Assembly (NCBI GenBank): GCA_016508695.1
Contig: VNKQ01000007.1
Span: forward strand, 744,001-808,000
Length of the DNA: 64,000 nt
Direction: 5' to 3'
From: Hyphodiscus hymeniophilus
Taxonomy: Eukaryota > Ascomycota > Leotiomycetes > Helotiales > Hyphodiscaceae
The notes under the pieces are model-generated. The model did not search any database. It had not been told where the DNA came from and saw only the letters and a program-made list of their open reading frames with translations. The position numbers were made by a program, and so were the translations under genes. Shown piece after piece: positions 11,203-22,918 of the stretch. Every line of letters begins with the position of its first letter. The first letter of the stretch is position 1.

Positions 11203-12707
11203 GGTGAATGCTGAGTGATGAATGTGTAGATGTATGGGATGAAGTATTGAGAGTGTGAAGATGAGGAAGTTGAGAGAAATGACTGGGGATCATATACGAC
11301 AGATGAGCAGACCGGCCACATTTAAACCTCGTACAGATCTCGGGACTCAACTATGATGATTGTGGGACAACGTCGGTGCACTTGCCTGAAGCATCCAATA
11401 TTGCTTCCTGCTTGAGTAGTGCTGTCATGAGTGGACGAAAGAGCGCGGTACATGCGGATCCAACATGAGGTTCGTTGGCTAGCTCCACCAAGAGCTACTC
11501 CGCATGTTCAATTCTTGGCGCTAACGTCATGATATTGCTGTAAAAGGAGACAATACCTATCTATTTTAATAGCCCGTTTGTAGTGGGCTTTTATATAGAG
11601 CAAGGCCGGATCAGCTGAGCATCGTATCTGCACTTCGCAGAGCACCTTAGCTCAAAGTGATTGGATGAACGGGCAAAGTATCGCAGCCTGAAAGACATAC
11701 GGGGGCCACGATGTCGGCAGTCAGGTTCCAGAGTACGACTTGTGGCTTCAAGACGGCTACTGACCTCTGACGGGTCAATGACTGAAAAAAGCGGTCACGG
11801 AGAGAGCCAGGACCCTGATTGAGCGTCTGCGTGTAGACATTAAACCTATTTTGGGAGTGTACCAGGGCTTGGCCGTGACCCCAAATGGCGGGGTAGTTGC
11901 ATAAAGTAAATCAAGGCCCTGAAAGTCTGTCCTGGGCGAGTGTAAGCTGGAGATAATCGTCACTCAGTTCCGGAATCTTAACTTCATTATACGGATTGCA
12001 GCTTACCTGCAGTTGAGTATTGTATCAGGTGTAAAGGTAAAGACTTTGTCACTAAACTCCTTCTATTTGTGGCTCTGGCGGAGATAGTCGTTGTGAATGT
12101 GGGGAAGCTTCCATTGATGGTGATGTGTTGTAACTTGTTGGAAACTTCCTGGTGCAACCCTCGTATTTCGGCAGATCAGCGCATACGCCGAGCACTAACA
12201 GGCCACACTAATAAACCCTATTTATTAGGCTTATTAAGAGCCGGTCGCCCAACCTCAATCAACTCTTGTTTGCGAAAGACATGTCAGAAAGCAGGGCAAC
12301 ACGAGATCTCGTACGGGTATTTACACCGTTACCGTCATTATACCTCTGGAAATGGGCAATTCACCGAAGATCTTTATGCAACAAGCCACACCTAGCTTCC
12401 TCCTATACGAGGACTGCCAATTCGTATGAGCACAACCGTCACGAAGCTTTGCGTGATCACAGCCGCGTGTAAATTGAAGCAGATGACATCTGCCATGGCA
12501 CAAAGTATTGATTGCTAGCGTGGCGTAGTTGAATCTGTGACCAGCTTGTCAAGTGCGAGGCTGGCTGACTTGCGACGAATTTGATTTCAAGCTCTGCAAT
12601 CCTCCCCGCACCCCGCCCCTCCCACCAGATTGCTCTTTCTTTCCTTTTCATCTGCGAAGGTCACTTTTTCTTACTGAACGTCCACAAAACTTGATCTGTT
12701 CATCGAC
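11203..12707. promoter_or_regulatory. Divergent upstream region of the precursor and UstYa genes
   Basis: This 1.5-kb interval separates the minus-strand precursor from the plus-strand UstYa gene and so should contain both promoters. I found no coding sequence in it and no second precursor-like YG/KR repeat. No specific operator was recognised. Confidence 0.45.
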
Positions 12708-13705
12708 ATGAAGTACAGCCCGCTGGAAGACAAGAGTGATCAAGACTCTCAGCCATCCGCAGATTCTGAGTCATTGCTATCAGTCGAGCGTTCGTCAGGC
12801 AGCAAAGCTCTACCCAGGTTGTGCACAGTGCTATCTGCGATTTCAATACTGATCGTATCATGCTGTCTCGTTGGATTGGGTGTATGGATTGGACAACGAT
12901 GCTTCGCTAATCCTGATGATATATGCCCAGGCCATGTTCAGCATTATTGTAAGTTGCTCCAATTGTTTTCTGAAGCATATCTAACCTTTTCCGCAGCTCC
13001 CATCTTGAAACAAGTTGACACAGGAATACATATTATGCACTTTAATGGCTCTCTACTGAGGGAAAATGTATTTCGTCAAGATGCGGGGCCTGAAGTTGAT
13101 GCTGCTTGGGCTACCCTGGGTGTGAATTACCGAAGTCTTGCAGTTCCTATGGAGGAAGCGGCACGGACGGGGCTTAAGCCAGACCAAGTGAAGATCAACG
13201 AGAAATACGGCGGAGGATACCCTGCCAATGTTGAGGGTCTTCATCATTTACATTGTCTAGTGAGTGATTTCCGAGTCAACGCTGAAATTTGAGCTAATAC
13301 AGAACTCCGCAGAACCTCGTGAGACAATCTCTTTACTACAATTACGATCACTACCGCGAGAAGGGTGAGGGAGCTTTCACAAATGACGATAACATCGTGA
13401 AGCACCACGTCTGTAAGTCTGAGCAATTCGTCCAGATTAAAAAACAGACGCTGACAACTACAGCTCACTGCCTTGATATTATCCGGCAACAGCTCATGTG
13501 TCAACCAGATACGGGTCTCTTAGGCCAAGTTTGGTGGGATAAATCCTCACCGAAGGCTTTCGTTGACTTCAACACGGACCACAAATGCAAAAACTTTGAT
13601 GCAATCAGGCAATGGGCAGAAGAGCGACAGATCCCCGAGGCTGTGCCAGGGGACTTCCTGCAGCCGCCAAAGGAGAGTGATACAGTCTTTGACGAAATTC
13701 CTTGA
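12708..13705 (+). CDS. UstYa-family (DUF3328) protein
   Basis: Members of the UstYa family act in maturation of ustiloxin-type cyclic peptides, where they are thought to carry out oxidative cyclisation, and also in other fungal secondary pathways. Four exons (12708-12948, 12997-13259, 13313-13412, 13464-13705) give 281 aa, within the normal range. A short acidic cytosolic N-terminus is followed by one membrane span at about residues 39-61, then a luminal domain. Both diagnostic HxxHC motifs are intact: HHLHC at about 163-167, and HVSHC at about 200-204, which is created by splicing of the third intron. Between them is the expected NLVRQSLYYNYDHY segment. The gene is divergent from the secreted Tyr-rich KR-containing precursor. 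That pairing is what makes a RiPP function worth considering, but UstYa proteins are numerous in ascomycetes and many have no known partner. Confidence 0.92.
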
Positions 13706-14542
13706 TGAGGCATTGCCAAGTATAATTGTGAAGATGTCTCTGAGTTTTGACTTACCTGTTCTGCTATATGCACGCCGCAAAGGAAAGACGAAATGCTGGT
13801 GGTGAGGAATCTGATATCTGAGGCTGGATGAAGTCTATCGGCCACGGACGATTTCAAGACTTTTGTGAAGAAGATATCATGACACTGCCTGAGGAGCGTG
13901 TTGAGGAAAGATACATATGAGAAATCTCTGTATGCAAAGGCTTCGAGGTGGCTATCCCAAAGAAGCATATAGTACCATGTATGCACTTGTGGTCTTCACG
14001 GTGTAATATGTAAGGAATGTAAGACAATGCTGAATGAACTATCCAACATTGGGAAATCTGCGACGTACAAGTATACGAATGCTCTTGAATGAGGCGAACA
14101 TCAGCTCACCCTTCTTCCAAGAAACTCCTGTCTATCATAATGCGCCACAATCTCTACAGCTCTGACATACCCATAATGGACAGCCACCAAGCTTATTGCT
14201 CACGTGACACCACGTCAACGCTCTCCCATTTCTTCTAGAAGTCTGCCACGATGAAATCTGTATAAGTAGACCACCCGAACCGATGTCTTACCCTCTAATC
14301 ATTTAGATTATGCGTTCTAATTACCGCTGGTAGCAGGTCAATTCGGACTTCCGAGGTTGTCAGATGACGTCTCCCCTGGGGCCAGGACAACCGGCATCTT
14401 CTTATGACTGTACAATCTCCGTTGATCATCAATGATTTGAGTTCTTCAAAGATGGGGGAACTGGCTTCATGGGTATTGGCGCCTTTGCCAACACCGTTGA
14501 TCTTTTGTACTCCGTACAAGTTCAAACGTACAGGACGACATC
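13706..14542. other. Intergenic: 3' side of UstYa gene and amidase promoter
   Basis: No gene is supported. It should hold the UstYa 3' UTR and the amidase upstream region. Confidence 0.5.
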
Positions 14543-16516
14543 ATGAAACTCTCCGCCACCCTTGGAGCCCTTGCTCTACCCATCATCGCCATCGCGGGCA
14601 CCCCTAATGAGTCTTTTGACAGTCGCGAGGCTACCATCGATGGCGTACACAATGCGATCTTCTCTGGTCTCACTTCATGCCGAGACGTTGTATCATCGTT
14701 CATATCACGAATTGAAGCTTTTAACCCGACCATTAACGCCATCATCACCCTGAATCCAAACGCCTTGACTATCGCAGATGATATGGACGCGAAATTTGCT
14801 TCTGGGAACGTTACAGGCTCGCTGTTCTGCATACCTGTATTATTGAAGGACAATTATGACACTGAGGATATGAACACAACTGCGGGATGCTTGGATCTGG
14901 CTGGAAACAGTCCGTTGATAGATGCTTTGACTGTCACCGCTTTCAAGAAAGCGGGCGCTATCATATTAGGCAAGACAAATCTACATGAACTAGCTCTTGA
15001 GGGTCTTTCGGTGTCGTCCTTGGGAGGGCAGACTGTCAATCCATATGATCATACTCGCACACCTGGAGGTAGTAGTGGAGGGACTGGTGCTGCTATCGCA
15101 GCTAGCTTTGCGGTATTTGGGACAGGTGGGGTTATGTGTGCCGGGGCAGCCTGGTAACACTCTATCTAATCAGCTGCTGATGAATCTCATTAGGGACCGA
15201 TACTGTGAATTCGCTACGTAGTCCCGCCTCTGCGAATAGCCTGTTCAGCTTTCGTCCAACAAGAGGCCTTATATCACGAGCCGGAGTGGTCCCGATATCA
15301 TATACACAGGACGCAGTAGGTGCCCTTGCTAGAAACGTGAAGGATCTGGCAGTTGCTCTCACTGTTATGTCCAGTGTGGGCTATGATCCCAACGATAATG
15401 CCACATCACTAATACCATCTTCGTCCGTCGGCGTGGACTACTCTGAAGACGTATACGGGGGAACTCTTAAAGGCCTGAGATTTGGCTTGGTAGAGGGCTT
15501 CTTCAACCGTACAGAGAGTAACGAAACTACTCCCGTCACTACTTCCATGGCCGAGATTGTCTTGCTGCTCCGGTCTGCTGGAGCTACGGTTGTGTCGAGT
15601 GAGTGTTTCTGGTGGTACTTCTCCTATTAGTCATAGGCTATGTTTCGATTCGGTCGTGTTGGAACGATCCTGTTACTTATTATTTTACTCCTTCTTGTCC
15701 CACCATATACTTCCCCTTGGCAAATACTGACAACGGATCACAGTCAATGAAACGGTCTACAATGCAACAGCAATTGGCCTCTTGGACGTCCAGACATCAG
15801 AATTCCGCGAACAGATGGACAAATATCTCAAGATGTCTTCAGATGGTGGGACACGTCCCTCAACACTCAATGAACTGTACGGCAGTAGCAAGTTCTTGGT
15901 TATCCCGAGCCAATATAGCTTCGTCAATACGGCCCTCAAATCTTCTACCGGATACTCCACCTACCCAGCCCTCAGACTTGGAATACAAAATTTAACAACG
16001 ACTTTGGGCACGACCTTTTCGGCCAATAAGTTCGATGCCATCATCTACCCGGAACAGAAGAACTTGGTTGTCAAAATCGGCTCTCCTTCTCAGTCAGGGC
16101 GTAATGGCATTCTCGCGGCGCTGACAGGGTCTCCTGTAAGAAGCCCCAAATTTCCTATCCCAGCATGTCTCGGCAGCCCGATGGGTTACAACATGTTTCT
16201 TGAAAGAAGAAATCCACTTTTAAATGAGGCAATTACTGACTTCCCGCTTACCTAGGTTCTCACTGTCCCTATTGGCTTCTCTCCACCGACTGGTGATGCG
16301 CCTATTGGCATACCTATCGGAATGGAGATCCTGGGACTGCCGTGGAGTGAAGGCAAGCTTCTCAATATCGCTTCTCACATTGCGGGTCTAAAACACGTGA
16401 GGCGCATGCCTTCATTTGCAAATGGTACAGTTGAAGTCATGGCCTATGCCTCAGTACCAACCATTCTTCCTAACCCTAGGAACATACCCAGCGTGTATCC
16501 AATTGGCACGCTTTGA
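14543..16516 (+). CDS. Secreted amidase-signature hydrolase
   Basis: This is an amide-bond hydrolase of the amidase signature family (Ser-cisSer-Lys triad). Four exons (14543-15125, 15194-15598, 15744-16135, 16256-16516) give 546 aa, a normal size. A signal peptide (MKLSATLGALALPIIAIAG) predicts secretion, unlike the cytosolic GatA branch. The catalytic lysine lies in CIPVLLKDNYDT and the Gly/Ser signature is TPGGSSGGTGAAIAA. The nucleophile region follows splicing of intron 1, GTGTDTVNSLRSPAS. Several NxS/T sites are compatible with glycosylation. It sits 0.8 kb downstream of the UstYa gene on the same strand. It could be a tailoring or processing enzyme of a peptide locus, but secreted amidases of this kind are common in plant-associated fungi and co-location may be chance. 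Confidence 0.92.
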
Positions 16517-16998
16517 AGTACAAATACGAAACTTGAACCTCCCAGGGCCAGTTGAATCCCGTGTGGTTGCCGTGACCGGGTCTTTCTTTATGAAATGCAA
16601 GGACTGGAGGCGGTGACTGTAGCACAAAGCTTAAACCCCGAAGGCCGCCATCGAAATATGTTGTGTTATCCACTCAACTTTCAGGCTATCGTAGACAAGA
16701 TGGCTTCAGCTTTGCGCAGCCGATATAAGACATCATCTGAGAAAATGCGGAAGTAAGCACGGAGAAAGTTAAAACGAGCTCCATCAGCTGCAAAGTCATC
16801 TGAAACGAAAATTTACAGAGCGTTTATAAGGAATTCAATTTCCTCATGACCTCCCGTTCCACCCCGTGCGTGCCATATGGCTTTTTATCGCCTTTCGCAA
16901 AGCCCTGATTTCTGTGGGATCAATGTGCTATTTCTATAATGCGAAGGTTCGGCAGAACCTCGCTCTAATGCCCCCTAATCTAACGCCAAATCCGGAAT
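16517..16998. other. Intergenic, convergent genes
   Basis: Between two facing stop codons. I see nothing coding in it. Confidence 0.5.
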
Positions 16999-18175
16999 CT
17001 ATGTTGAAGGGCCCAACTCTGCTGAGGCAGGATGTACAGCCGTAGACGCCCTAGAATCTCCAATCTTCTCCGCGTCCTTTTCCTCTACCGCCGCAGTATT
17101 TGGTTTCATCCCAGCCTCAAGATCACCAGCCTTCTCTCCATCTGTCGGTTGCTGATCAAACACATCTTCCTCACTATTGATATGATCGAGAATAGTCGGC
17201 TGCTTCTCAGCGCGTTGACCTGCAGAGTAAGCCCCTGGTCCATGAGCATTGTCGGGAATATGAAATCTTTTATCGACTCTGATCACGGCATAGAGAAATA
17301 CTACAATGATCTCGACGCTGAAGTCGAAGATATAGAAGCAAGCCTTGGAATGGTACCAAGCTGGGTCGTTTCGGGGCCTCAGGGGAAGATATTGGGTACC
17401 TATGCGGAAGGCGGCCCCAGTGTCAGGATGGCAGACGAGAAGAGAAGAACCGCTATCTTTGTGCGAAATCGGCCTTCGCCGAATTTGTCAACGTGTTCGA
17501 CTTTGTTGGGCAGGAGGAACCGCAAGGCGATGATAGGAATGGGCAAGAATGCAGCCACAGCGAAATAGGTTGCGCCGACAAGTTGGATATCGCGATCAAT
17601 ACGTCTAATATTGGTCGAGAGAGTGTAAAAGCTCTGCACAGTAGCCGTGATGAGTGCAGCCAACATAAGCACAATAGAGGCATAGTACAGCTTGAAAGCA
17701 ATAGACAGCCATTTTGCCCAAGCCCAGCGAGGATGTGAGGCCCTCAGCATACGTTGGGCGAAGATGAGATTGATGACGAAGAGAAGGAGGACGCCTGCAG
17801 AGACGAAGATCTGTGCAGCGATAGCGATAGATATATTGGTTAGATGTGTGCTCCAGACAAGGCGCATTGTGCAGGTCGTTATCCGAGCCATGCAAAATCC
17901 GAACGTCATTCCACTCATGAGGAATTTGTGGCCGCGTCTTCGATTGACTTGCAGGATAGTCATGTGTGAGACAGCCCCGGTGAGGAAGAGAAGGAGGAAG
18001 ATGGCGGTTATTGGGTCGTCGAGAGTCTTCGTTGGAGAGCCACCAAGGAGAGCCACATTTGGTGCATATGGAGCATGTTGCTTTTGCTGTTGCTGTGCTG
18101 GCTGGAAGTTGTCGTTGTCAGGCTGCTGCTCTTGTGGTTCGGGGAGTGTGAACTTACTGGTCCAGGTGAAGACAT
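16999..18175 (-). pseudogene. Multi-pass membrane protein (DUF3112-like, tentative) with a one-base frameshift
   Basis: This is a fungal-only type membrane protein of unknown function with about seven hydrophobic spans. The likely model has exon 1 at 18158-18175 (MSSPGP) and exon 2 at 16999-18101. An alternative start at 18203 reads through without that intron. The protein runs from NVALLGGSPTKTLDDP through spans to KIAVLLFSSAILTLG. There the frame shifts by one base at about 17414-17418, in a G4 run on the minus strand. The following frame, starting AAFRIGTQYL and passing DPAWYHSKACFYIFDFSVE, plainly continues the same protein to a hydrophilic acidic tail ending at 16999. No GT-AG intron repairs the frame, because the only nearby GT follows the in-frame stop. 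One added G would give 373 aa. It is either a recent loss or an assembly error. Confidence 0.75.
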
Positions 18176-18291
18176 GATGAGAAGTGCAACTCGAAGCTGC
18201 CAATAAGTAGTATCTAAACGCTCAGTGTCGTGTTACGAGGCTAACATGTAGCTGGTGTTGACTGATGAAGTAAGGAATGTGGTATAGGTCT

Positions 18292-18323
<32 letters not shown>

Positions 18324-19412
18324 GAAGAAGAAGAAGAGGAAGAAGACGAGGCAAAAGAAATGTAAATACAGTACACTTGTTTATCCGTCCTACCTTTTGA
18401 CGGAACTTCTGCCTACATTATGTTTGACGGCTGAAAAACGCAAGCACCATACGAAAGCCCTGCTTGTACGACGGCAGGAAAGGTAAAGAGGTCGGTCTAG
18501 TCGGTGTTGTGAAAGCGCGAGGTCGCGATAGTCGATACGCCTCAGCGAGTCTCCAGCCAATCAACGTCTAGCGAGAAGCCTTCCATCCAATGACAGATCT
18601 ATGGCTTTTTGCTGCCCTATAGTTAAGGCATTCAAGAAGGCAAGATCGGGCATAAAGGAGCTTCTGAGACCGACATTCAACCACCAACCAACCAACCATT
18701 CGGAAATGAACAAAGAACGAGAGTCTATCTCTATCCCATTCTTGGAAGCTCCCCACATCAAACAATGGAGAAAGAAAAGTAAATGGGGTCCGGAACAATA
18801 CAGATGCTGACATTGTCGCATCTCGGTGCTGATTGCGCCTTGATGGGTGACTGTTGCCCTGCCGAATTCCGACGGCAAGGAAGAGTGTAAGGGTTAGGAG
18901 GCGTCATTGGTAAGTATCCGATTGAAGAATAGACCTGAGCCCTCCATATGCATACTAGCACAGGATATGTTTCACGTGTTAATTTTATAACTAACTAAGC
19001 ACAAAGGTGAGGAGATTGCGCATGGCAGAAGATGCCCTCCAAATGGCTCAATAGCTATGGGCTGAGTGTAATATGTCTATTAAAAGCTTGCCATTTACGT
19101 GGCAATTGGACAGTCCACAGTCCCTAAAACAAAACTCTCTGGCACCGTGGTGCCATTACGATCGGTTGTTACTACAAGCAAACAAGACTGAGCTAATCCT
19201 TCATCAAAAGTCAAGTCCTATCTCTTATCCTCCGTCTTGATGGCTCAGCCTTGCCGCCCTTTATCTGTCAAGAACTTATTCCGATTGAATGCGAGAAGCC
19301 GAATGAAGGCGACCACTCGAAGTTGCAATGCTCGGGAAAGTCGTGATGATTGTGCAAGCCAGGCCTTTCAGCTCTGAAGCCTGGAGTGGTTGTATCAAGT
19401 AACGACAATCCT
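18176..19412. other. Intergenic
   Basis: Upstream of one minus-strand membrane protein gene and downstream of another. Apart from a trinucleotide tract I see no feature; the open frames in it have no recognisable protein character. Confidence 0.5.
18292..18346. repeat. TTG/GAA trinucleotide microsatellite
   Basis: About eleven TTG units pass directly into GAA/GAG units. It lies 115-170 bp upstream of the start of the frameshifted membrane protein gene and is read directly. Confidence 0.92.
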
Positions 19413-20488
19413 TTATGCCTCAAGCAGATCCTTCTCATCCGAATCACTGTCCAATGGTTTCTCCTCAACCTTCACTGGTGAAGGTACTTGCATTTCACCT
19501 ATGGAACCAGTCAGTCAGCCAATACAATCATCGAGTCTGGAAATAGGACAATGGAATACCAGGTCCTCAATGACTGGGACTTGGCTGACATTGCGACATT
19601 TTAGGCTCGCCAAAGACATACCTCTCATAATCTCCACCGCAGAAACCACCGGCAAAAGCAACAGCAGCAAAGGTAGCAGCTGTCCAAAACTCCAATCTTT
19701 CTCCGCAGTATCCTTTAATTTCACAGAAGGGCTTCCAAAAGCCTGCGACAACAAAATGACCCGAATCGTCGCCCCCAAACCAAGGGCAATGAGAACCACC
19801 AAGCCGGAGATCTGAACGATCCTCAACCACTGCGGATTCTGAACGTGAAAGTACCAAACTCCGAGCGCAAAGAAGATCGCCTGCCCGGCCATTACTGCTA
19901 TGGTTCCTGCGATCGAAACCCCTGCATTCGAAGCAGCAGAATGGGGTTCCACTTCCCATACACAGGCGATGGGTAGGGTGGGTTGAAGGTCTTTCATCAC
20001 GGTTTCGAGGATGAATATCCCGGACGCCATGGAGAGGATGAGATTCACGAACATGAAGAATTGACGGAGCCATCTCAGTACCCAGTCCCGCTTGAAATCG
20101 TTGACCAGTGCCAGGATGCTACTGATGTGCGTAGCTGTTGACAGCAATGATAGCATCCAGACGATGAAAAAATGATATGGGATCATGGACTCCATCTTGG
20201 CCAAGGCGACACATTGAATTCCGATCCCGGTGATGATTTGCTGATCGCTGAAGGAGAGAAGTAGTTTGCGAAGTACGATCGCTTCGGTGTTGCGCTTCGA
20301 TTCGGTCAGGATTATCGTGCAACTTATTAGGAGGGAGAGGCCAGCTGTGATTATAAAAGAGAGGAGGACCTGATTACTGGTTAGCATGTATTTCTTCTTC
20401 AAATTTATGAGGGCCTTACGCCGGCGCCCGCTACACCTGCATCTGTGTTCGCCTCAGTGGGCACAGTCGTGCAATTGAGGAGATTCAT
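19413..20488 (-). CDS. Multi-pass membrane protein of unknown function
   Basis: I do not recognise a named family. Three minus-strand exons (20420-20488, 19622-20369, 19413-19498) give 300 aa, an exact multiple of three. It starts MNLLNCTTVPTEANTDAG with a short extracellular-looking N-terminus. About six to seven hydrophobic segments follow, beginning LLSFIITAGLSLLISCTII; another is LILSMASGIFILETV, and the last is LLPLLLLLLPVVSAVEIM. It ends in a short charged tail, EKPLDSDSDEKDLLEA. A conserved-looking loop (FSDQQIITGIGIQC) precedes the next span. The final intron (123 bp) joins the last span to the acidic tail. No motif points to a transport or receptor role. Confidence 0.8.
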
Positions 20489-21137
20489 CGTCAGCCCAAA
20501 ATTCAAAATTATGCAACTTTTTAAAAATTATTGAAGGGGAAGGAGATAATTTGTAGAGAAGTTAGAATAGCGAGATATCGACGATCTCCACAACTTTTGA
20601 TTCTTGACTGTGGCTAGATTGAGAACAAGGATACGTCTTATGCGCTGGTTAAGCGCCGTTCGGGTATGATTCGCACGACCTCAAACACGCTTGTTTCTGG
20701 ATCGCCGAACTTGGCTTATCTATTTGCTGGCCGATGACGGTCGTGAATCGGAAATCGCAGTGTCGCGGCAAGTTCTGTGGATGGTTCTGTGAGGCTGAGT
20801 TGAGGATATTTTTAGAATTTGTGGGTGGTCTCCGGTGAAAGAAGAGCTGGACACGTTCCACTTCCTGCTTGAAGCTTCAGTTTTCAAGATAGCTTGAACA
20901 TTTAAGCAATAGTAAGCAGAGATCCAAAACCTCTCGAGTTGGCGCGGTGACTCTGGAATCTCTTCGAGGAATGTTTCTTGCAGCTCACGTAGTACAAAAT
21001 ATGAGACCGACAAGTTTGCAAACATTTGACTGTCTGACAGACTACCATCTCACTGGTTATTGTGAGACCGTCGCTTTCTAGCCGGTTTTAGATGCCTGGA
21101 AATTGCTTTTGCCTCCCTTGCCTCGATATTCGTCGCT
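20489..21137. other. Intergenic
   Basis: Promoter side of the membrane protein gene and 3' side of the GH125 gene. Nothing else is recognised. Confidence 0.5.
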
Positions 21138-22918
21138 TCACTGAAAGCTCGCGGCCAGAATCTCTGGCTTCCTGTTCTTCAAGTCTAGCAAACACTGCCC
21201 GAAAAGTCCATTGGCCCAGCTGAACCACTGCCTAGTCCACTTGGTTTGATTGAAAGAGTTGATAGACTCGTGAATGAGCCCCAAGCCATCAGTACTACTG
21301 ACAATTTCGCCTAGTGCGGTCTTGATTTCATTGTCATCGGATGAAGTGAAGATTCGGATAATTGAGGCCATAGGCCACGCTTGCCCAAGACCTGCGTGTG
21401 GGCCTCCGACACTATTGACTGTCAGCAGGTTGGTGGCACCCAATGGTAAAGACATCCTACGCATTGATGACTGGCCCTCGCATAAAGTATGGGTTATCTT
21501 TGCTCAGTATGAACTTTCGAGTATTCTGGTAGACAGGATCGGTGACATTGAGGTAGCCAAGGAAGGGTGCGCTCAGAAGGCTGGGGATATTTGCGTCATC
21601 CATTCGATTTGCTATGAAATGTCAACGTCGTCAAATCGTATAAAACGAAACACTAACCTGAGCCAAACCCATCCACTTCAAAAGCGTAGACTGGTCCGTA
21701 TGTAGGGTCAAGAACAATACCATGAGTGGTAATCGCCGCTCGAATGCTAGCCGCAAAGTTGTGCATATGGTTTGCTAGGTTTCTTTGTCCTCCGATGGCT
21801 GCCATGATCGTTGAGGTTGAATCTAAATACCGGGAAAACATCATGTTTGCAGGAATGAAAAGTTGATAAATTGTCCTAGATAGGGGAATCCTTAGTAATG
21901 TCTGTTAAGCTCGGTAGTGTAATACTCACGAATCATCACTCGGCCTGAAAGCAGATCGAACAAGTCCAGTCCCACCTTGAACTGGGTTTCCTGTTCCAGA
22001 GTTGTCCAACGTTTCCGTAGCAGTCGTTGTGGTTCGTTCCCAAGTGTACGGAACTGCATTGACGGATCCATTTGAGGCATATGTTCCAATTAAAAGAGCT
22101 TGAGTCGTATCCAGAATGGTATTGATCGCATCAACCCATTGGAACTTTCGGAAAAACTCGATGTCTCCTGTCGCTTCGTAGTAATTGGTCGATATTTCGA
22201 GAAAGGCGGCTAACGAGTCCAGTTCGTACTTGCACTCAAACACGGTGGAATTCGATATCGCAGGGGTGAAGTCATCAGGCTACGTAACGAGTATCAGCGA
22301 ATGATACCAGAATGTGCAACCATGTAGTAGTCGTGAAGTGGAGAAACTGTGAACGACACTTACAATTGCCTGATTCTGCTCAGCTGGAAGTCCGGATTCC
22401 GCTGGTGGTTGGAAAGAGTTACAATGCGGCGCATCAAGGACATATCGTGATTGAAGATTAATGACGCCACGGTACAGACTGGCAAGGGAGTCGGTGCTTG
22501 AGTTCGCAGTCAACAATGTAAGGTATGACTGCATTTGGTTTGCAGAGTCCCGAAGCCACATGGCATTTATGTCCCCCGTAATCAAAAACGTTAATTCTTC
22601 CTCCGAGTTGTTCGCAGCAAACCCTTTCCATTTGACTGCAGTATCGAGAGAATTAGGGAAGGAGTTCTGGAATAATCGATATACATCCGGATCTTTGACC
22701 ACCGATTTCATGCTCGCGATTGTTTCCTCCACGATGGAAGAATTAAACGTTCTGCATGCTGGTTCAGGTCGCATGTATGAAAGATTGTAGCGTCCAGAGC
22801 TGAGTGGAGCATGTTGTTGCTGAGAGTAGTCGGAATAGTCTGGACAGGCTGCTTGAACGAACGGTGAGAAGAGCGTAGCCACGCCGGCGGATCTAGCAAG
22901 ATAATTGTACAAATACAT
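21138..22918 (-). CDS. GH125 exo-alpha-1,6-mannosidase
   Basis: This is a metal-independent exo-alpha-1,6-mannosidase of glycoside hydrolase family 125, which trims mannose from fungal or host glycans. Five minus-strand exons (22364-22918, 21930-22279, 21658-21875, 21461-21611, 21138-21411) give 515 aa, the expected length. A signal peptide is present (MYLYNYLARSAGVATLFSPF then VQAACPDY). Family-typical segments are MRPEPACRTFN, GDINAMWLRDSANQMQSY, FECKYELDSLAAFLE, GLVRSAFRPSDDS joined by splicing to TIYQLFIPANMM, then RMDDANIPSLLSAP, and GGPHAGLGQAWPMA near the C-terminus. It is most likely secreted. It probably works on alpha-1,6-mannan of the fungus's own wall or glycoproteins. Confidence 0.93.

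Noticed and set aside
10454..13705. Calling a defined core peptide for the candidate RiPP
   Set aside because: KR sites delimit fragments of about 50 residues, not short cores, so the modified segment cannot be chosen from sequence alone.
17692..18177. 161-codon plus-strand frame rich in Arg, Met and Cys
   Set aside because: It is antisense to the multi-pass membrane protein; its composition is a by-product of hydrophobic codons on the other strand.
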